Assembly: GCA_017618625.1 (NCBI GenBank)
Contig: JAFZTV010000008.1
Coordinates: forward strand, 1-13,220
Reading direction: 5' to 3'
DNA: 13,220 nucleotides
Source: Bacteroidales bacterium
Lineage (GTDB): Bacteria > Bacteroidota > Bacteroidia > Bacteroidales > P3
The notes beneath the pieces are model-generated. The model saw only the letters and a program-made list of their open reading frames with translations. It searched no databases and was not told the DNA's origin. Shown piece by piece: positions 1 to 5,744 of the stretch. The translations under genes and the position numbers were made by a program. How positions within the stretch are numbered: position 1 is the first letter of the stretch; each line of letters starts with the position of its first letter.

Positions 1-101
1 ACAGCCCATTTGCCGACGATGAGGTTGCTGCGGTCGCGTGAGCAAGAAGTAAGCACTGCCAGTGCGCATATTGCGATGCAAATCGAGAGGCTTTTTGTCA
101 T
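1..101 (-). CDS. Putative lipocalin-like lipoprotein, N-terminal fragment (cut by window edge)
   Basis: Only the first 33 codons are inside the window; the gene runs off the left edge. Reading leftwards from the ATG at 99-101, the product has a short polar start (MTKSLS), a hydrophobic stretch and the lipobox LTSC with the cysteine at residue 20, so it should be an SPII-processed lipoprotein. The next residues include NLIVGKWAV, which resembles the opening of lipocalin-like domains of Bacteroidetes lipoproteins, where a GKW motif begins the first beta strand; that assignment is tentative because so little is visible. The start lies 23 bp after the stop of the lipoprotein gene at 125-577, so the two are probably co-transcribed. 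Confidence 0.7.
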   Translation of the reverse strand, partial: MTKSLSICIAICALAVLTSCSRDRSNLIVGKWA

Positions 102-124
102 TGTATGCTAGGCTTTGTTATTTC

Positions 125-577
125 TTAGAAAGTGACTGTCTGAGAGTGGGGCTCGGGATACCAGTTTTTGAAGACAAGGGTGTATGTGCCGTGAGGGATG
201 TTGTCGATTTGGAACGAGTTGTCGGTGGTGCAGAGGCAGCGGTCCAGCGGTCCGTCGGGGTTCTCGTGCTCGTCGATGGTGATGGTCGAGCCGTCGATGT
301 CGAGGTCCACGACTATGCCGCCCAGTTCAAAGCCGCAGTTGACAAGAAGGTTATAATGGGTGATGTATGCGGAGCCGTCGGCATAGCTGATGATTACCGA
401 GTCGGGGTCGCCGAAGTTGGGGTCGGCTTTGGCCAGCTTGTCGGTGTGGTTTTTGCAGTCGATGTAGGAGATATGGCTCACTTTGGCTTTGGAGAGCTCT
501 CCGTTCCCGTTCTTCTTGCAGGCCGCGAACATTGCGACGAGGCACAACAAAGTGCCGAAAAGGAATACTTTTTTCAT
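125..577 (-). CDS. Small lipoprotein with CxC motif, function unknown
   Basis: 150 aa. The N-terminus (MKKVFLFGTLL...) is a lipoprotein signal with lipobox FAAC, cysteine at residue 20. The mature protein begins CKKNGNG, lacking the acidic residues just after the cysteine that favour surface export in Bacteroidetes lipoproteins, so a periplasmic-facing position is slightly favoured. The C-terminal half is beta-rich: an NCGFE motif, a strand ending STITIDEHE, a CLC motif (RCLCTTDN) and a final segment FQIDNIPHGTYTLVF typical of a small beta-sandwich. The NC...CxC layout recalls a set of uncharacterised Bacteroidales lipoproteins, but I cannot assign a function. It is the first gene of a leftward pair with the lipoprotein at 1-101. 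The start ATG at 575-577 is the only one placing the signal peptide correctly. A possible promoter lies far upstream at 854-861, which would give a long leader. Confidence 0.85.
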   Translation of the reverse strand: MKKVFLFGTLLCLVAMFAACKKNGNGELSKAKVSHISYIDCKNHTDKLAKADPNFGDPDSVIISYADGSAYITHYNLLVNCGFELGGIVVDLDIDGSTITIDEHENPDGPLDRCLCTTDNSFQIDNIPHGTYTLVFKNWYPEPHSQTVTF

Positions 578-633
578 GGTGTGGTTATTTTAAGTGTCTT
601 ATAGACATAACGTTGTCGCGGTGTTTTTATTGC

Positions 634-864
634 TTCCGTTTGCAAAAACAAGCGAGCTTGCTTTTCGCTCACCTTGACCGCAGAATTAAAAAGCCTGACC
701 GGGCAGAACGTTCGCGTATCGAGTGTTGTCAGTTGGAAGCTGACTTTCAGCTACGGTTCGGAAAACGAATGACTTCCTTCGTTTTCGCTCAAGTGGGTGA
801 ATTGCCGCCTATTGGCGTCATTCCGCTCACACTCAATCGCTGAATTCTGTTTGCAAAAGTACGG
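634..864. other. Hairpin-rich non-coding segment bounded by a 14-nt direct repeat
   Basis: No credible gene. The segment is bounded by TTCCGTTTGCAAAA (634-647) and TTCTGTTTGCAAAA (845-858), a 14-nt direct repeat with one mismatch, 211 bp apart. Inside are several inverted repeats: a perfect 9-bp hairpin GAAAACGAA/TTCGTTTTC (761-769 with 778-786), AGCTGA-ctt-TCAGCT near 740-754, CGCC-tatt-GGCG near 808-819, and AGCGA...TCGCT near 651-669. On the minus strand the motif TGAGCG followed by AA or GAA recurs at the base of several of these. If transcribed leftwards from the -7 box at 854-861 it would form a leader of about 270 nt for the lipoprotein gene ending at 577. Alternatives are a small non-autonomous mobile element or a separate small RNA. 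Confidence 0.5.
854..861 (-). promoter_or_regulatory. Possible Bacteroidetes -7 box for the leftward lipoprotein genes
   Basis: On the minus strand this reads TACTTTTG, a match to the Bacteroidetes -7 consensus TAnnTTTG. No TTG is present at the usual 19-bp spacing upstream (881-883 reads TAC on the plus strand), so only half the promoter is supported. It would start a transcript near 847 running through the hairpin-rich segment to the lipoprotein start at 577. Confidence 0.35.
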
Positions 865-969
865 TGGCGGTATTGCGGTCTACGAATGAATGAGGAAATT
901 TTTTTTGACTTTTTTTGAATGGGTTGAGTTTTAGGGGGTTGGAACAAGGGGTAAGTTGATGGTTTTATA

Positions 970-1035
970 ATGGGAGTTAGTAGGGAGTTGGTAGGGAGTT
1001 AGTAGGGAGTTAGTAGGGAGTTAGTAGGGAGTTTC
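970..1035. repeat. 11-bp tandem repeat array, six units
   Basis: Six consecutive 11-nt units with consensus TAGGGAGTTAG, beginning at 970, 981, 992, 1003, 1014 and 1025. The third to fifth units are identical; the second has one change (TAGGGAGTTGG), the first starts with AT instead of TA, and the last diverges at its final two bases. There are no unique spacers, so it is not a CRISPR array. The rest of 865-1075 is T- and G-rich DNA with no gene or clear signal. The same 11-bp period with a TAGG-type start recurs in the intergenic region at 6784-7288. Confidence 0.9.
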
Positions 1036-1075
1036 TTGGTACGAGTATTCCGGGGGAAGTACAAAAAAGACACAC

Positions 1076-1219
1076 GATGTCAAAAATGTCAAATGTCAAA
1101 TGTCAAATTCGATTTTGGGAATGTCAAAATCGCCACTATAATATAAATTTTATATTATAGTGAGCCAAAATGACAACTTGAATTCAAAAATGACATTTGA
1201 CATTTGACATAATATGACA
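1076..1219. repeat. Long imperfect palindrome of about 145 nt (hairpin or MITE-like)
   Basis: A nested inverted repeat. The core is a perfect 13-bp arm pair CACTATAATATAA (1134-1146) and TTATATTATAGTG (1150-1162) with a 3-nt loop. Further out lies a perfect 19-bp pair, TGTCAAATGTCAAATGTCA (1087-1105) and its reverse complement (1191-1209), itself a 7-bp tandem repeat of TGTCAAA type. Short AATTC/GAATT and TGTCA/TGACA matches between the two keep the arms roughly in register. It contains no ORF, and the loop is too central and AT-rich for a normal terminator. No convincing target-site duplication was seen. Confidence 0.8.
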
Positions 1220-1345
1220 ATAGACCCGACTTTTCAAATAAAAACCTATCTCTCAACCTATTAATCTTCTGTTTGTGACTTCCTTCCAGCCGTCGGGAGA
1301 CTCTTTGTGATTTTATAGCGAACATAAACTGGATAAGATTCGTTG

Positions 1346-1382
1346 TATTTAGTGTGTATTAAATTTTAACACACACTAAATA
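1346..1382. promoter_or_regulatory. Long palindrome upstream of the Nudix operon (possible distal operator)
   Basis: Perfect 12-bp arms TATTTAGTGTGT (1346-1357) and ACACACTAAATA (1371-1382) around a 13-nt AT-rich centre. It contains GTGT/ACAC half-site-like sequences but not the exact GTGTA-N5-TACAC spacing of the two palindromes nearer the promoter. Its centre (1364) is 54 bp upstream of the next palindrome's centre (1418), about five helical turns. It could be a third, distal operator or an unrelated hairpin. Confidence 0.5.
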
Positions 1383-1410
1383 ATTGGGTATCAGTACTGT
1401 TAGAATATAT

Positions 1411-1425
1411 GTGTAAAAAATACAC
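1411..1425. promoter_or_regulatory. Predicted upstream operator, GTGTA-N5-TACAC
   Basis: A perfect 15-bp palindrome with AAAAA in the centre, lying 10 bp upstream of the promoter's TTG element. It shares 5-5-5 architecture and nine of ten half-site bases with the palindrome at 1464-1478. The gene downstream encodes an NrtR-like Nudix/winged-helix regulator, so autoregulation is the natural inference. Confidence 0.6.
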
Positions 1426-1434
1426 AAAAATCCC

Positions 1435-1464
1435 TTGTAAATACAAAATAAGGTAGTATCTTTG
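1435..1464 (+). promoter_or_regulatory. Bacteroidetes-type promoter for the ADP-ribose operon
   Basis: TTG (1435-1437), a 19-bp spacer and TATCTTTG (1457-1464) match the primary sigma factor consensus of Bacteroidetes (TTG-N19-TAnnTTTG) exactly. Transcription should begin near 1470, giving a leader of roughly 60 nt before the ATG at 1529. One palindrome lies just upstream of the -33 element and another overlaps the end of the -7 box and the start region, a layout suited to repression. Confidence 0.8.
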
Positions 1465-1478
1465 CGTAAAATTTACAC
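1464..1478. promoter_or_regulatory. Predicted downstream operator, GCGTA-N5-TACAC
   Basis: A 15-bp palindrome with a single half-site mismatch (C for T) and AAATT in the centre. It shares its first base with the last base of the -7 box and covers the expected transcription start. Its centre (1471) is 53 bp, about five helical turns, from the centre of the upstream palindrome (1418), so both sites would lie on the same face of the DNA. Confidence 0.6.
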
Positions 1479-1528
1479 AAATAACCGTTGGTTCTTTTGA
1501 GCATTATAATTTTCAGTGATTCAAGATT

Positions 1529-2437
1529 ATGGAGAAATATACATACGATTACCCTCACCCCGCGGTTGCGACCGACTGTGTTGTTTTCGGATTTGATGGT
1601 CGAGAATTGAAGGTGCTACTTATCGAGCGTGGCATTGAACCGTTCAAAGGCATGTGGGCGTTCCCCGGCGGATTTATGAGGATGGATGAATCGGCAGAAG
1701 AATGTGCATTGCGGGAATTGAAAGAGGAGACAGGACTTCAGATAAAGAATGTGAAACAGCTGGGAGCGTTCTCTGCGGTGAACCGCGATCCGCGCGAACG
1801 CATAGTGTCGATTGCGTTCTACTCGTTGGCAAAGCACGCCGATGTTCGAGGCGGGGACGATGCGGCAAAGGCACGCTGGTGGACGATTGACGATGTGCCG
1901 CAGTTGGCATTCGATCACGACTATATCCTGCGGCAGGCGATGAAACGAATACGTCAGGATATCCACTTCGAGCCGGTGGGGTTCGATTTGCTTGGAGAAA
2001 CCTTCACGATTGCGGAATTGCAGCGATTGTATGAGAGCATATTGGGTGTGCGGTTTGACCGTAGGAATTTTTACAAAAAGATGTTGCAGACGGGCATTCT
2101 GCGCGAGGAAGATGATGAAAAAGATTGTTTAACCATAGCGGAGCCGCCGGAGTTCTATGGTAAACACCGCGAGATGCGTACACGAAGCATTGACGAATTA
2201 TTTGCAGGACAGGGCTTCTCGGCATCCAATACCAAACAAGAGGATAGGGGTGATCGTATCAGACGGATGCATGAACTGCTGAAACAAGAACCCAAGGAGA
2301 TGGAATGTCAGATGGCGTTGGCGGCGACGGAAAATCCCCAGGAACGCCACAGTGGTCGCAAAGGCAAACGATTCAGTTTTGACAAAGAGGGTTATGAACG
2401 TCTGAAGGAAAACGGCGGTTTCAAGTTGGAATTCTAA
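1529..2437 (+). CDS. NrtR-like transcriptional regulator: Nudix domain plus winged helix
   Basis: 302 aa. An N-terminal Nudix domain (about 12-145) carries a complete Nudix box from G48 to L70: G-x5-E-x7-REL-x-EE-x-G-L, with R62, E63, E66 and E67 all present. It is followed by a winged-helix segment (about 147-215, including FTIAELQRLYESI and RRNFYKKM) characteristic of NrtR-family regulators, and a charged tail ending in RFSFDKEGYERLKENGGF. NrtR proteins usually bind ADP-ribose through the Nudix fold, release DNA in response, and control NAD or sugar genes; many have a degenerate Nudix box, whereas this one looks catalytically competent and could also hydrolyse ADP-ribose. It is the first gene of the operon, 30 bp before the vWA gene, and the palindromes around its promoter suggest autoregulation. 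A pure ADP-ribose pyrophosphatase is possible but would not explain the C-terminal half. Confidence 0.9.
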   Translation: MEKYTYDYPHPAVATDCVVFGFDGRELKVLLIERGIEPFKGMWAFPGGFMRMDESAEECALRELKEETGLQIKNVKQLGAFSAVNRDPRERIVSIAFYSLAKHADVRGGDDAAKARWWTIDDVPQLAFDHDYILRQAMKRIRQDIHFEPVGFDLLGETFTIAELQRLYESILGVRFDRRNFYKKMLQTGILREEDDEKDCLTIAEPPEFYGKHREMRTRSIDELFAGQGFSASNTKQEDRGDRIRRMHELLKQEPKEMECQMALAATENPQERHSGRKGKRFSFDKEGYERLKENGGFKLEF

Positions 2438-2467
2438 CAAGATGTAAAACATTAAATAATTAATACC

Positions 2468-3649
2468 ATGAAACTATTCTCAAAAAACGAAAACAAACGG
2501 GCAGACGAACCGAAAGGGGCAGTAGATGCAGCACAAACCAACGAACAGGTGGTGCAGCCGGCGAATGACGACAATTCGAAGGCAAGGGTTTACAACCTCA
2601 TCATCCTTGACAAAAGCGGCTCGATGAACTCTATTGCCAATGCGGCAGTTGACGGTTTCAACGAGACGCTGGGAGGTGCGCTCTCGGCTCAACGGCAATA
2701 TGCCGACACACAGACGCATTATGTGAGCTTGCTTCTGTTTTGCGGTCTTTCGATAGAGTATGTCTATGACTGTGTGCCCATAAAAAATGCTAGGGAACTA
2801 TCGAAACGAGACTACTGTCCTTGTGGCAACACACCGCTTTACGATGCAATGGGTTTGGGAATCAACGATTTGTTTAAAAGAGTAAAGGATGACGAAAACG
2901 CCGCAGTGATAGTCACTGTTATAACCGACGGAATGGAAAATTCGTCGAGTGAGTACAGCGGCAGCGCGATAAAAGCCTTGGTCGATAAGATGAGGGATGA
3001 ATACGGCTGGAATTTCTCGTATATCGGAGCCAACCACGATGTGGAGGCGGCAGCGAAGACGCTTTCGATAGAGAACACTATGTCGTTTGACTACAGCAGC
3101 GAAGGTATGACTGGAGCATGGGATAAAGAGCGCAAATCGCGCTACATGATGTATGATGAGATTGACTATTGTATGGGAAACCGCCCATCTTGGGCGAGGC
3201 AATCAGCTGTAGAAAAGATTCGCGAAATGCTTCGTGGAAAAAAATACCGTGAATGGAATGACAGCTATGAGCGCCGTGTGACTCCCGACTTTGTCAGGGA
3301 TCTCCGAGAGGGACAGGTCTTTGTGTTCGGTACCAACGAGCGGGGCGACCATACTGGTGTGGCGGCACAGACGGCAGTCGAGCGCTTCGGCGCCATACGT
3401 GGACAGGCTTCCGGAATGCAAGGTAATTCGTATGCGATTCCGACCACTGGAACGATGCGCAACACGGGAATCTGCGTCAACCAATTCATTGACTATGCCA
3501 GTTCGCATCCCGATCAGACATTTCTCGTCACTATGGTAGGTTGTGGCGGTGCCGGCCATTCGGTGCCGGATATGGCCCACCTGTTTTCGAGAGCAGTGGA
3601 CATAGAGAACATCTGGCTGCCAAGACAATTTTGGAACGAATTGATTTGA
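2468..3649 (+). CDS. vWA domain protein fused to an A1S_2505-like (macro-like) domain
   Basis: 393 aa, no signal peptide, so probably cytoplasmic. A charged, low-complexity N-terminus (1-40) precedes a von Willebrand A domain (about 41-235) with an intact MIDAS metal site: DKSGS at 48-52, the threonine of NTPLYDAM at 122, and D154 in the TDG motif. After a helical linker (about 240-270), residues 271-393 form a domain homologous to the stand-alone protein at 4451-4849: I count 66 identities over 123 ungapped positions. Key motifs are GQVFVFGTN, GMQGNSYAIPT, VGCGGAGHS and the end FWNELI. From memory this matches the family NCBI names A1S_2505 phage non-structural protein, with FGSN...HG.GAA and GLQG.SYAIPT motifs. 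In this copy the glycine loop is altered (HTGVAA instead of HGGGAA). The vWA half probably assembles partners through the metal site; no enzymatic role is assigned. It is 5 bp upstream of the glycohydrolase gene. Confidence 0.85.
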   Translation: MKLFSKNENKRADEPKGAVDAAQTNEQVVQPANDDNSKARVYNLIILDKSGSMNSIANAAVDGFNETLGGALSAQRQYADTQTHYVSLLLFCGLSIEYVYDCVPIKNARELSKRDYCPCGNTPLYDAMGLGINDLFKRVKDDENAAVIVTVITDGMENSSSEYSGSAIKALVDKMRDEYGWNFSYIGANHDVEAAAKTLSIENTMSFDYSSEGMTGAWDKERKSRYMMYDEIDYCMGNRPSWARQSAVEKIREMLRGKKYREWNDSYERRVTPDFVRDLREGQVFVFGTNERGDHTGVAAQTAVERFGAIRGQASGMQGNSYAIPTTGTMRNTGICVNQFIDYASSHPDQTFLVTMVGCGGAGHSVPDMAHLFSRAVDIENIWLPRQFWNELI

Positions 3650-3654
3650 AAAAA

Positions 3655-4449
3655 ATGAAGAACCTACTTATGAGTGCGGCTGTTGGGGATATTGCCGGCA
3701 GCGCATACGAAGGGCGGAGACATAGAACCAAGGACTATGACAGCGTGAAGATGTTCAGTTCGCGTGCCCATTTTACTGACGATACCGTGTGTACGTTTGC
3801 ATGCGCTGAGGCGTTGATAGGCCATCTGGATATGGCACAGAATCTTTGGAAATGTTGCAACGAACACCCACATGCCGGCTATGGACACAAGTATAAAGAA
3901 TGGCTTGCATGCCATAATCCGCAGCCATATTTGAGTTTCGGAAACGGCAGTGCAATGAGATGTTCTGCGGCGGGATGGTTGGCCAAGTGTGAAGATGAGT
4001 GTGTGGAATTGGCAACCGCGACGGCAGCCCCTACGCATAACCACCCCGAAGGGATTAAGGGGGCAGTCGTTACGGCATTGACCATCTTCAACCTGAAAAA
4101 CGGATGCGACAAGGAGTATGTTGAACATGAAATACTTGAAAAACATTACCCGGATTGGAAAGGTAAGAAATACTGGGATATACATGACTCATTCACGTTT
4201 AACTCGACCTGTCCTGGTACGGTGGGGCCGGCTATAATCTGTTTTCTGGAATCGAGCGATTATCTGGATTGCATCAAATTGGCGATATCGCTTGGTGGCG
4301 ATGCCGACACGCTGGCTGCAATAGCAGGGCCGATGGCATACGCGCATTACAAAAAGATGCCGGATGGGATAGTGTATCAGGCGTTGAAGATGTTGCCCGA
4401 CTGGATGGTTGATGTAAACGAAAGGTTTGACAAGGTTTGTAATCAATAA
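3655..4449 (+). CDS. ADP-ribosylglycohydrolase (ARH/DraG family)
   Basis: 264 aa. Family hallmarks appear in order: GDIAGSAYE (11-19), the metal-binding TDDT (41-44), FGNGSAMR (95-102), THNHPEG (127-133) and GGDADTLAAIAG (214-225), whose aspartates D216 and D218 with T219 complete the two-metal site. These enzymes cleave the N- or O-glycosidic bond of ADP-ribosylated proteins or small molecules and release ADP-ribose. At about 264 residues it is compact compared with eukaryotic ARHs but normal for bacterial members. The ATG at 3655 is chosen because the fold starts there and it follows the preceding stop by 5 bp; an in-frame upstream start at 3541 would lie inside the vWA fusion gene. It sits between the two genes carrying the A1S_2505-like domain, 1 bp before the next ATG. 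The natural substrate is not evident, and no ADP-ribosyltransferase is nearby. Confidence 0.93.
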   Translation: MKNLLMSAAVGDIAGSAYEGRRHRTKDYDSVKMFSSRAHFTDDTVCTFACAEALIGHLDMAQNLWKCCNEHPHAGYGHKYKEWLACHNPQPYLSFGNGSAMRCSAAGWLAKCEDECVELATATAAPTHNHPEGIKGAVVTALTIFNLKNGCDKEYVEHEILEKHYPDWKGKKYWDIHDSFTFNSTCPGTVGPAIICFLESSDYLDCIKLAISLGGDADTLAAIAGPMAYAHYKKMPDGIVYQALKMLPDWMVDVNERFDKVCNQ

Positions 4450-4450
4450 C

Positions 4451-4849
4451 ATGAAAAAGACAATGAATACAAAAAGGGTTACACCATATCGCATCACAAG
4501 GTTGGAAGAGGGTCAAGTGTTTGTGTTTGGAAGCAATGGTGCAGGCATGCATGGAGGTGGGGCCGCATATATAGCACTAGAACAATTTGGTGCCATAATG
4601 GGACAGGCCGAAGGCCTACAAGGGAACAGTTATGCTATCAACACGATGGACGGATTGCAGGTTTTTGAGGAACAGGCGAAACGTTTCATCGCTTTTGCAA
4701 AAGAACATCGCGATCTTACATTTCTTCTCACTCCGGTAGGCTGCGGAATTGCGGGATACACGCCACACGAGGTGGCAGGTTTCTTTAAAGGGGCGGTGGA
4801 TGTGGAGAATATCTGGATGCCTAACTCCTTCTGGGAAGAATTGATATGA
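4451..4849 (+). CDS. A1S_2505-like (macro-like) small protein
   Basis: 132 aa from the ATG at 4451. The sequence is one domain: EGQVFVFGSN, a glycine-rich loop HGGGAA, GAIMGQAEGLQGNSYAIN, LTPVGCGIAGY and a C-terminal WMPNSFWEELI. These motifs resemble the A1S_2505 phage non-structural protein family (recalled from memory), whose alternation of glycine loops and beta strands suggests a macro-like ADP-ribose or nucleotide pocket; that is inference. It is a paralogue of the C-terminal domain of the vWA fusion two genes upstream, with 66 identities in 123 positions, and unlike that copy keeps the glycine loop. The ATG lies 1 bp after the glycohydrolase stop, so translation is probably coupled. 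ATG 4463 is an alternative start; a TTG at 4427 would overlap the upstream gene and is unlikely. It is the last gene of the operon. Confidence 0.8.
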   Translation: MKKTMNTKRVTPYRITRLEEGQVFVFGSNGAGMHGGGAAYIALEQFGAIMGQAEGLQGNSYAINTMDGLQVFEEQAKRFIAFAKEHRDLTFLLTPVGCGIAGYTPHEVAGFFKGAVDVENIWMPNSFWEELI

Positions 4850-4859
4850 AAAGTCAAAC

Positions 4860-5041
4860 GTTATCGAGGATCGGATAACCATTCCTGTAGAATGTCCCAC
4901 AGGCAAACCGGGTAATTGTCAAAAACTGTAAACCCAAATCAGGGAAAGACCCACGGTCCTTGACTTTTCTTTGTTTCGTTTCTTTGTGTAACACAAACGA
5001 AATGAAAATAGAGTGCTTTTTATTTTTTTACGTTTTTTTTT
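4860..5041. other. Intergenic region with small hairpins, an inverted repeat and a T-rich tract
   Basis: The DNA after the operon has a 6-bp hairpin GTTATC/GATAAC (4860-4865 with 4874-4879) and CCTGT/ACAGG (4884-4888 with 4899-4903), neither followed by a T run. Further on is an inverted repeat, TTTCGT...TTGTGT (4974-4979 and 4984-4989) against ACACAAACGAAA (4991-5002), with a 4-nt bulge on the left arm. A T-rich tract (5017-5041) follows. Transcription of the operon may end here, but no textbook terminator is present. Confidence 0.4.
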
Positions 5042-5042
5042 G

Positions 5043-5050
5043 TATCTTCG
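5043..5050 (+). promoter_or_regulatory. Possible -7 box for the DUF308 gene
   Basis: TATCTTCG differs at one position from the Bacteroidetes -7 consensus TAnnTTTG. It lies about 70 nt upstream of the ATG at 5120, next to a T-rich tract. No TTG occurs at the expected -33 position, so support is partial. Confidence 0.4.
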
Positions 5051-5119
5051 TAATCGTCAAATCCAACGGTTTGGCGTGTCAATTGTGTGAAATATTGCAA
5101 GTTATAAACATTCATTGAT

Positions 5120-5710
5120 ATGAAAGTGAAAATCCATCTCATTCTGACGGCCATAATTTTGGTGGCGGCGGGAGTGCTCTGCATCATCTATCCGAAAGAC
5201 AGCTTGGGCCCTCTCACCTGGCTGCTCGGCGCTATGATACTGGCCACGGGCTGCTTCACTATACTTTTCAGCCTCAGGGCGCAGAAAATCATACCCAACG
5301 CCAGTAACTCGACTCTCCTGGGTGTGTTCCAGATAATGCTGGGGTCGCTCTTCGTGATGAGCAGCTTCGGGATGCTGAAAGAGTCGGCCATCGGGGTGCT
5401 TTTCGCCATCTGGGTGATGTATGAGGGTCTGTCGCTCACCATCACTTCGTTCGGCTACAAGAAAGCCAAATTCGGACACTGGTGGATCATGCTGCTGTTC
5501 GGCTTGCTGAACGTGGGCTTGGGCTATGCGGCGCTTCTGAACGCGGAAAGCATAAGCACGGTGCTGGCGGTGTTTGTAGGTTTAGGCATCGTGTGCAACG
5601 GCGTGATGCGCATTGTGGCATTCATAGCCATCACAAGGATTGAGAAAAGGGTGAAGGAGCAGGCGGCAGCCGTGCAGGAGTTGATGGGCGAGAATGTTGA
5701 GGAAAAATAG
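5120..5710 (+). CDS. DUF308/HdeD-like inner-membrane protein
   Basis: 196 aa with six predicted membrane helices at about 5-24, 31-50, 64-84, 90-110, 119-140 and 145-171, arranged as repeated helix pairs. Short positively charged loops (for example KKAKFGHW around 114-121) and a charged cytoplasmic tail (172-196, coiled-coil-like, ending ENVEEK) complete it. This layout and size fit the DUF308 family that includes E. coli HdeD, an acid-resistance membrane protein whose mechanism is unclear. The role here is therefore unknown; a stress-related membrane function is only a family-level suggestion. The next gene, an SDR dehydrogenase, begins 34 bp downstream, so the two may share a transcript, though they have no obvious functional link. 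Confidence 0.85.
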   Translation: MKVKIHLILTAIILVAAGVLCIIYPKDSLGPLTWLLGAMILATGCFTILFSLRAQKIIPNASNSTLLGVFQIMLGSLFVMSSFGMLKESAIGVLFAIWVMYEGLSLTITSFGYKKAKFGHWWIMLLFGLLNVGLGYAALLNAESISTVLAVFVGLGIVCNGVMRIVAFIAITRIEKRVKEQAAAVQELMGENVEEK

Positions 5711-5744
5711 AAAAACGGAACAATTTTTTAAATCACAAACAACC

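Noticed and set aside
62..604. Plus-strand 180-aa reading frame opposite the lipoprotein genes
   Set aside because: Antisense shadow: the minus-strand frame has a clear lipobox and signal peptide, and the plus frame has no family features.
970..1035. CRISPR array interpretation of the 11-bp repeats (also 6784-7288)
   Set aside because: Units are directly adjacent with no unique spacers and are far too short; no cas genes are present.
3541..3654. Upstream start for the ADP-ribosylglycohydrolase
   Set aside because: It would overlap the vWA fusion gene by more than 100 bp and add residues outside the fold; ATG 3655 fits the family start and operon spacing.
4427..4450. TTG start for the small macro-like protein
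   Set aside because: Lies inside the glycohydrolase gene; ATG 4451, 1 bp after its stop, is better placed.
4451..4849. Prophage remnant suggested by the phage non-structural family name
   Set aside because: No other phage genes, integrase or attachment sites; the gene is embedded in an operon with ADP-ribose genes.
4860..4903. Hairpins after the operon as an intrinsic terminator
   Set aside because: Stems are only 5-6 bp and no T run follows either of them.
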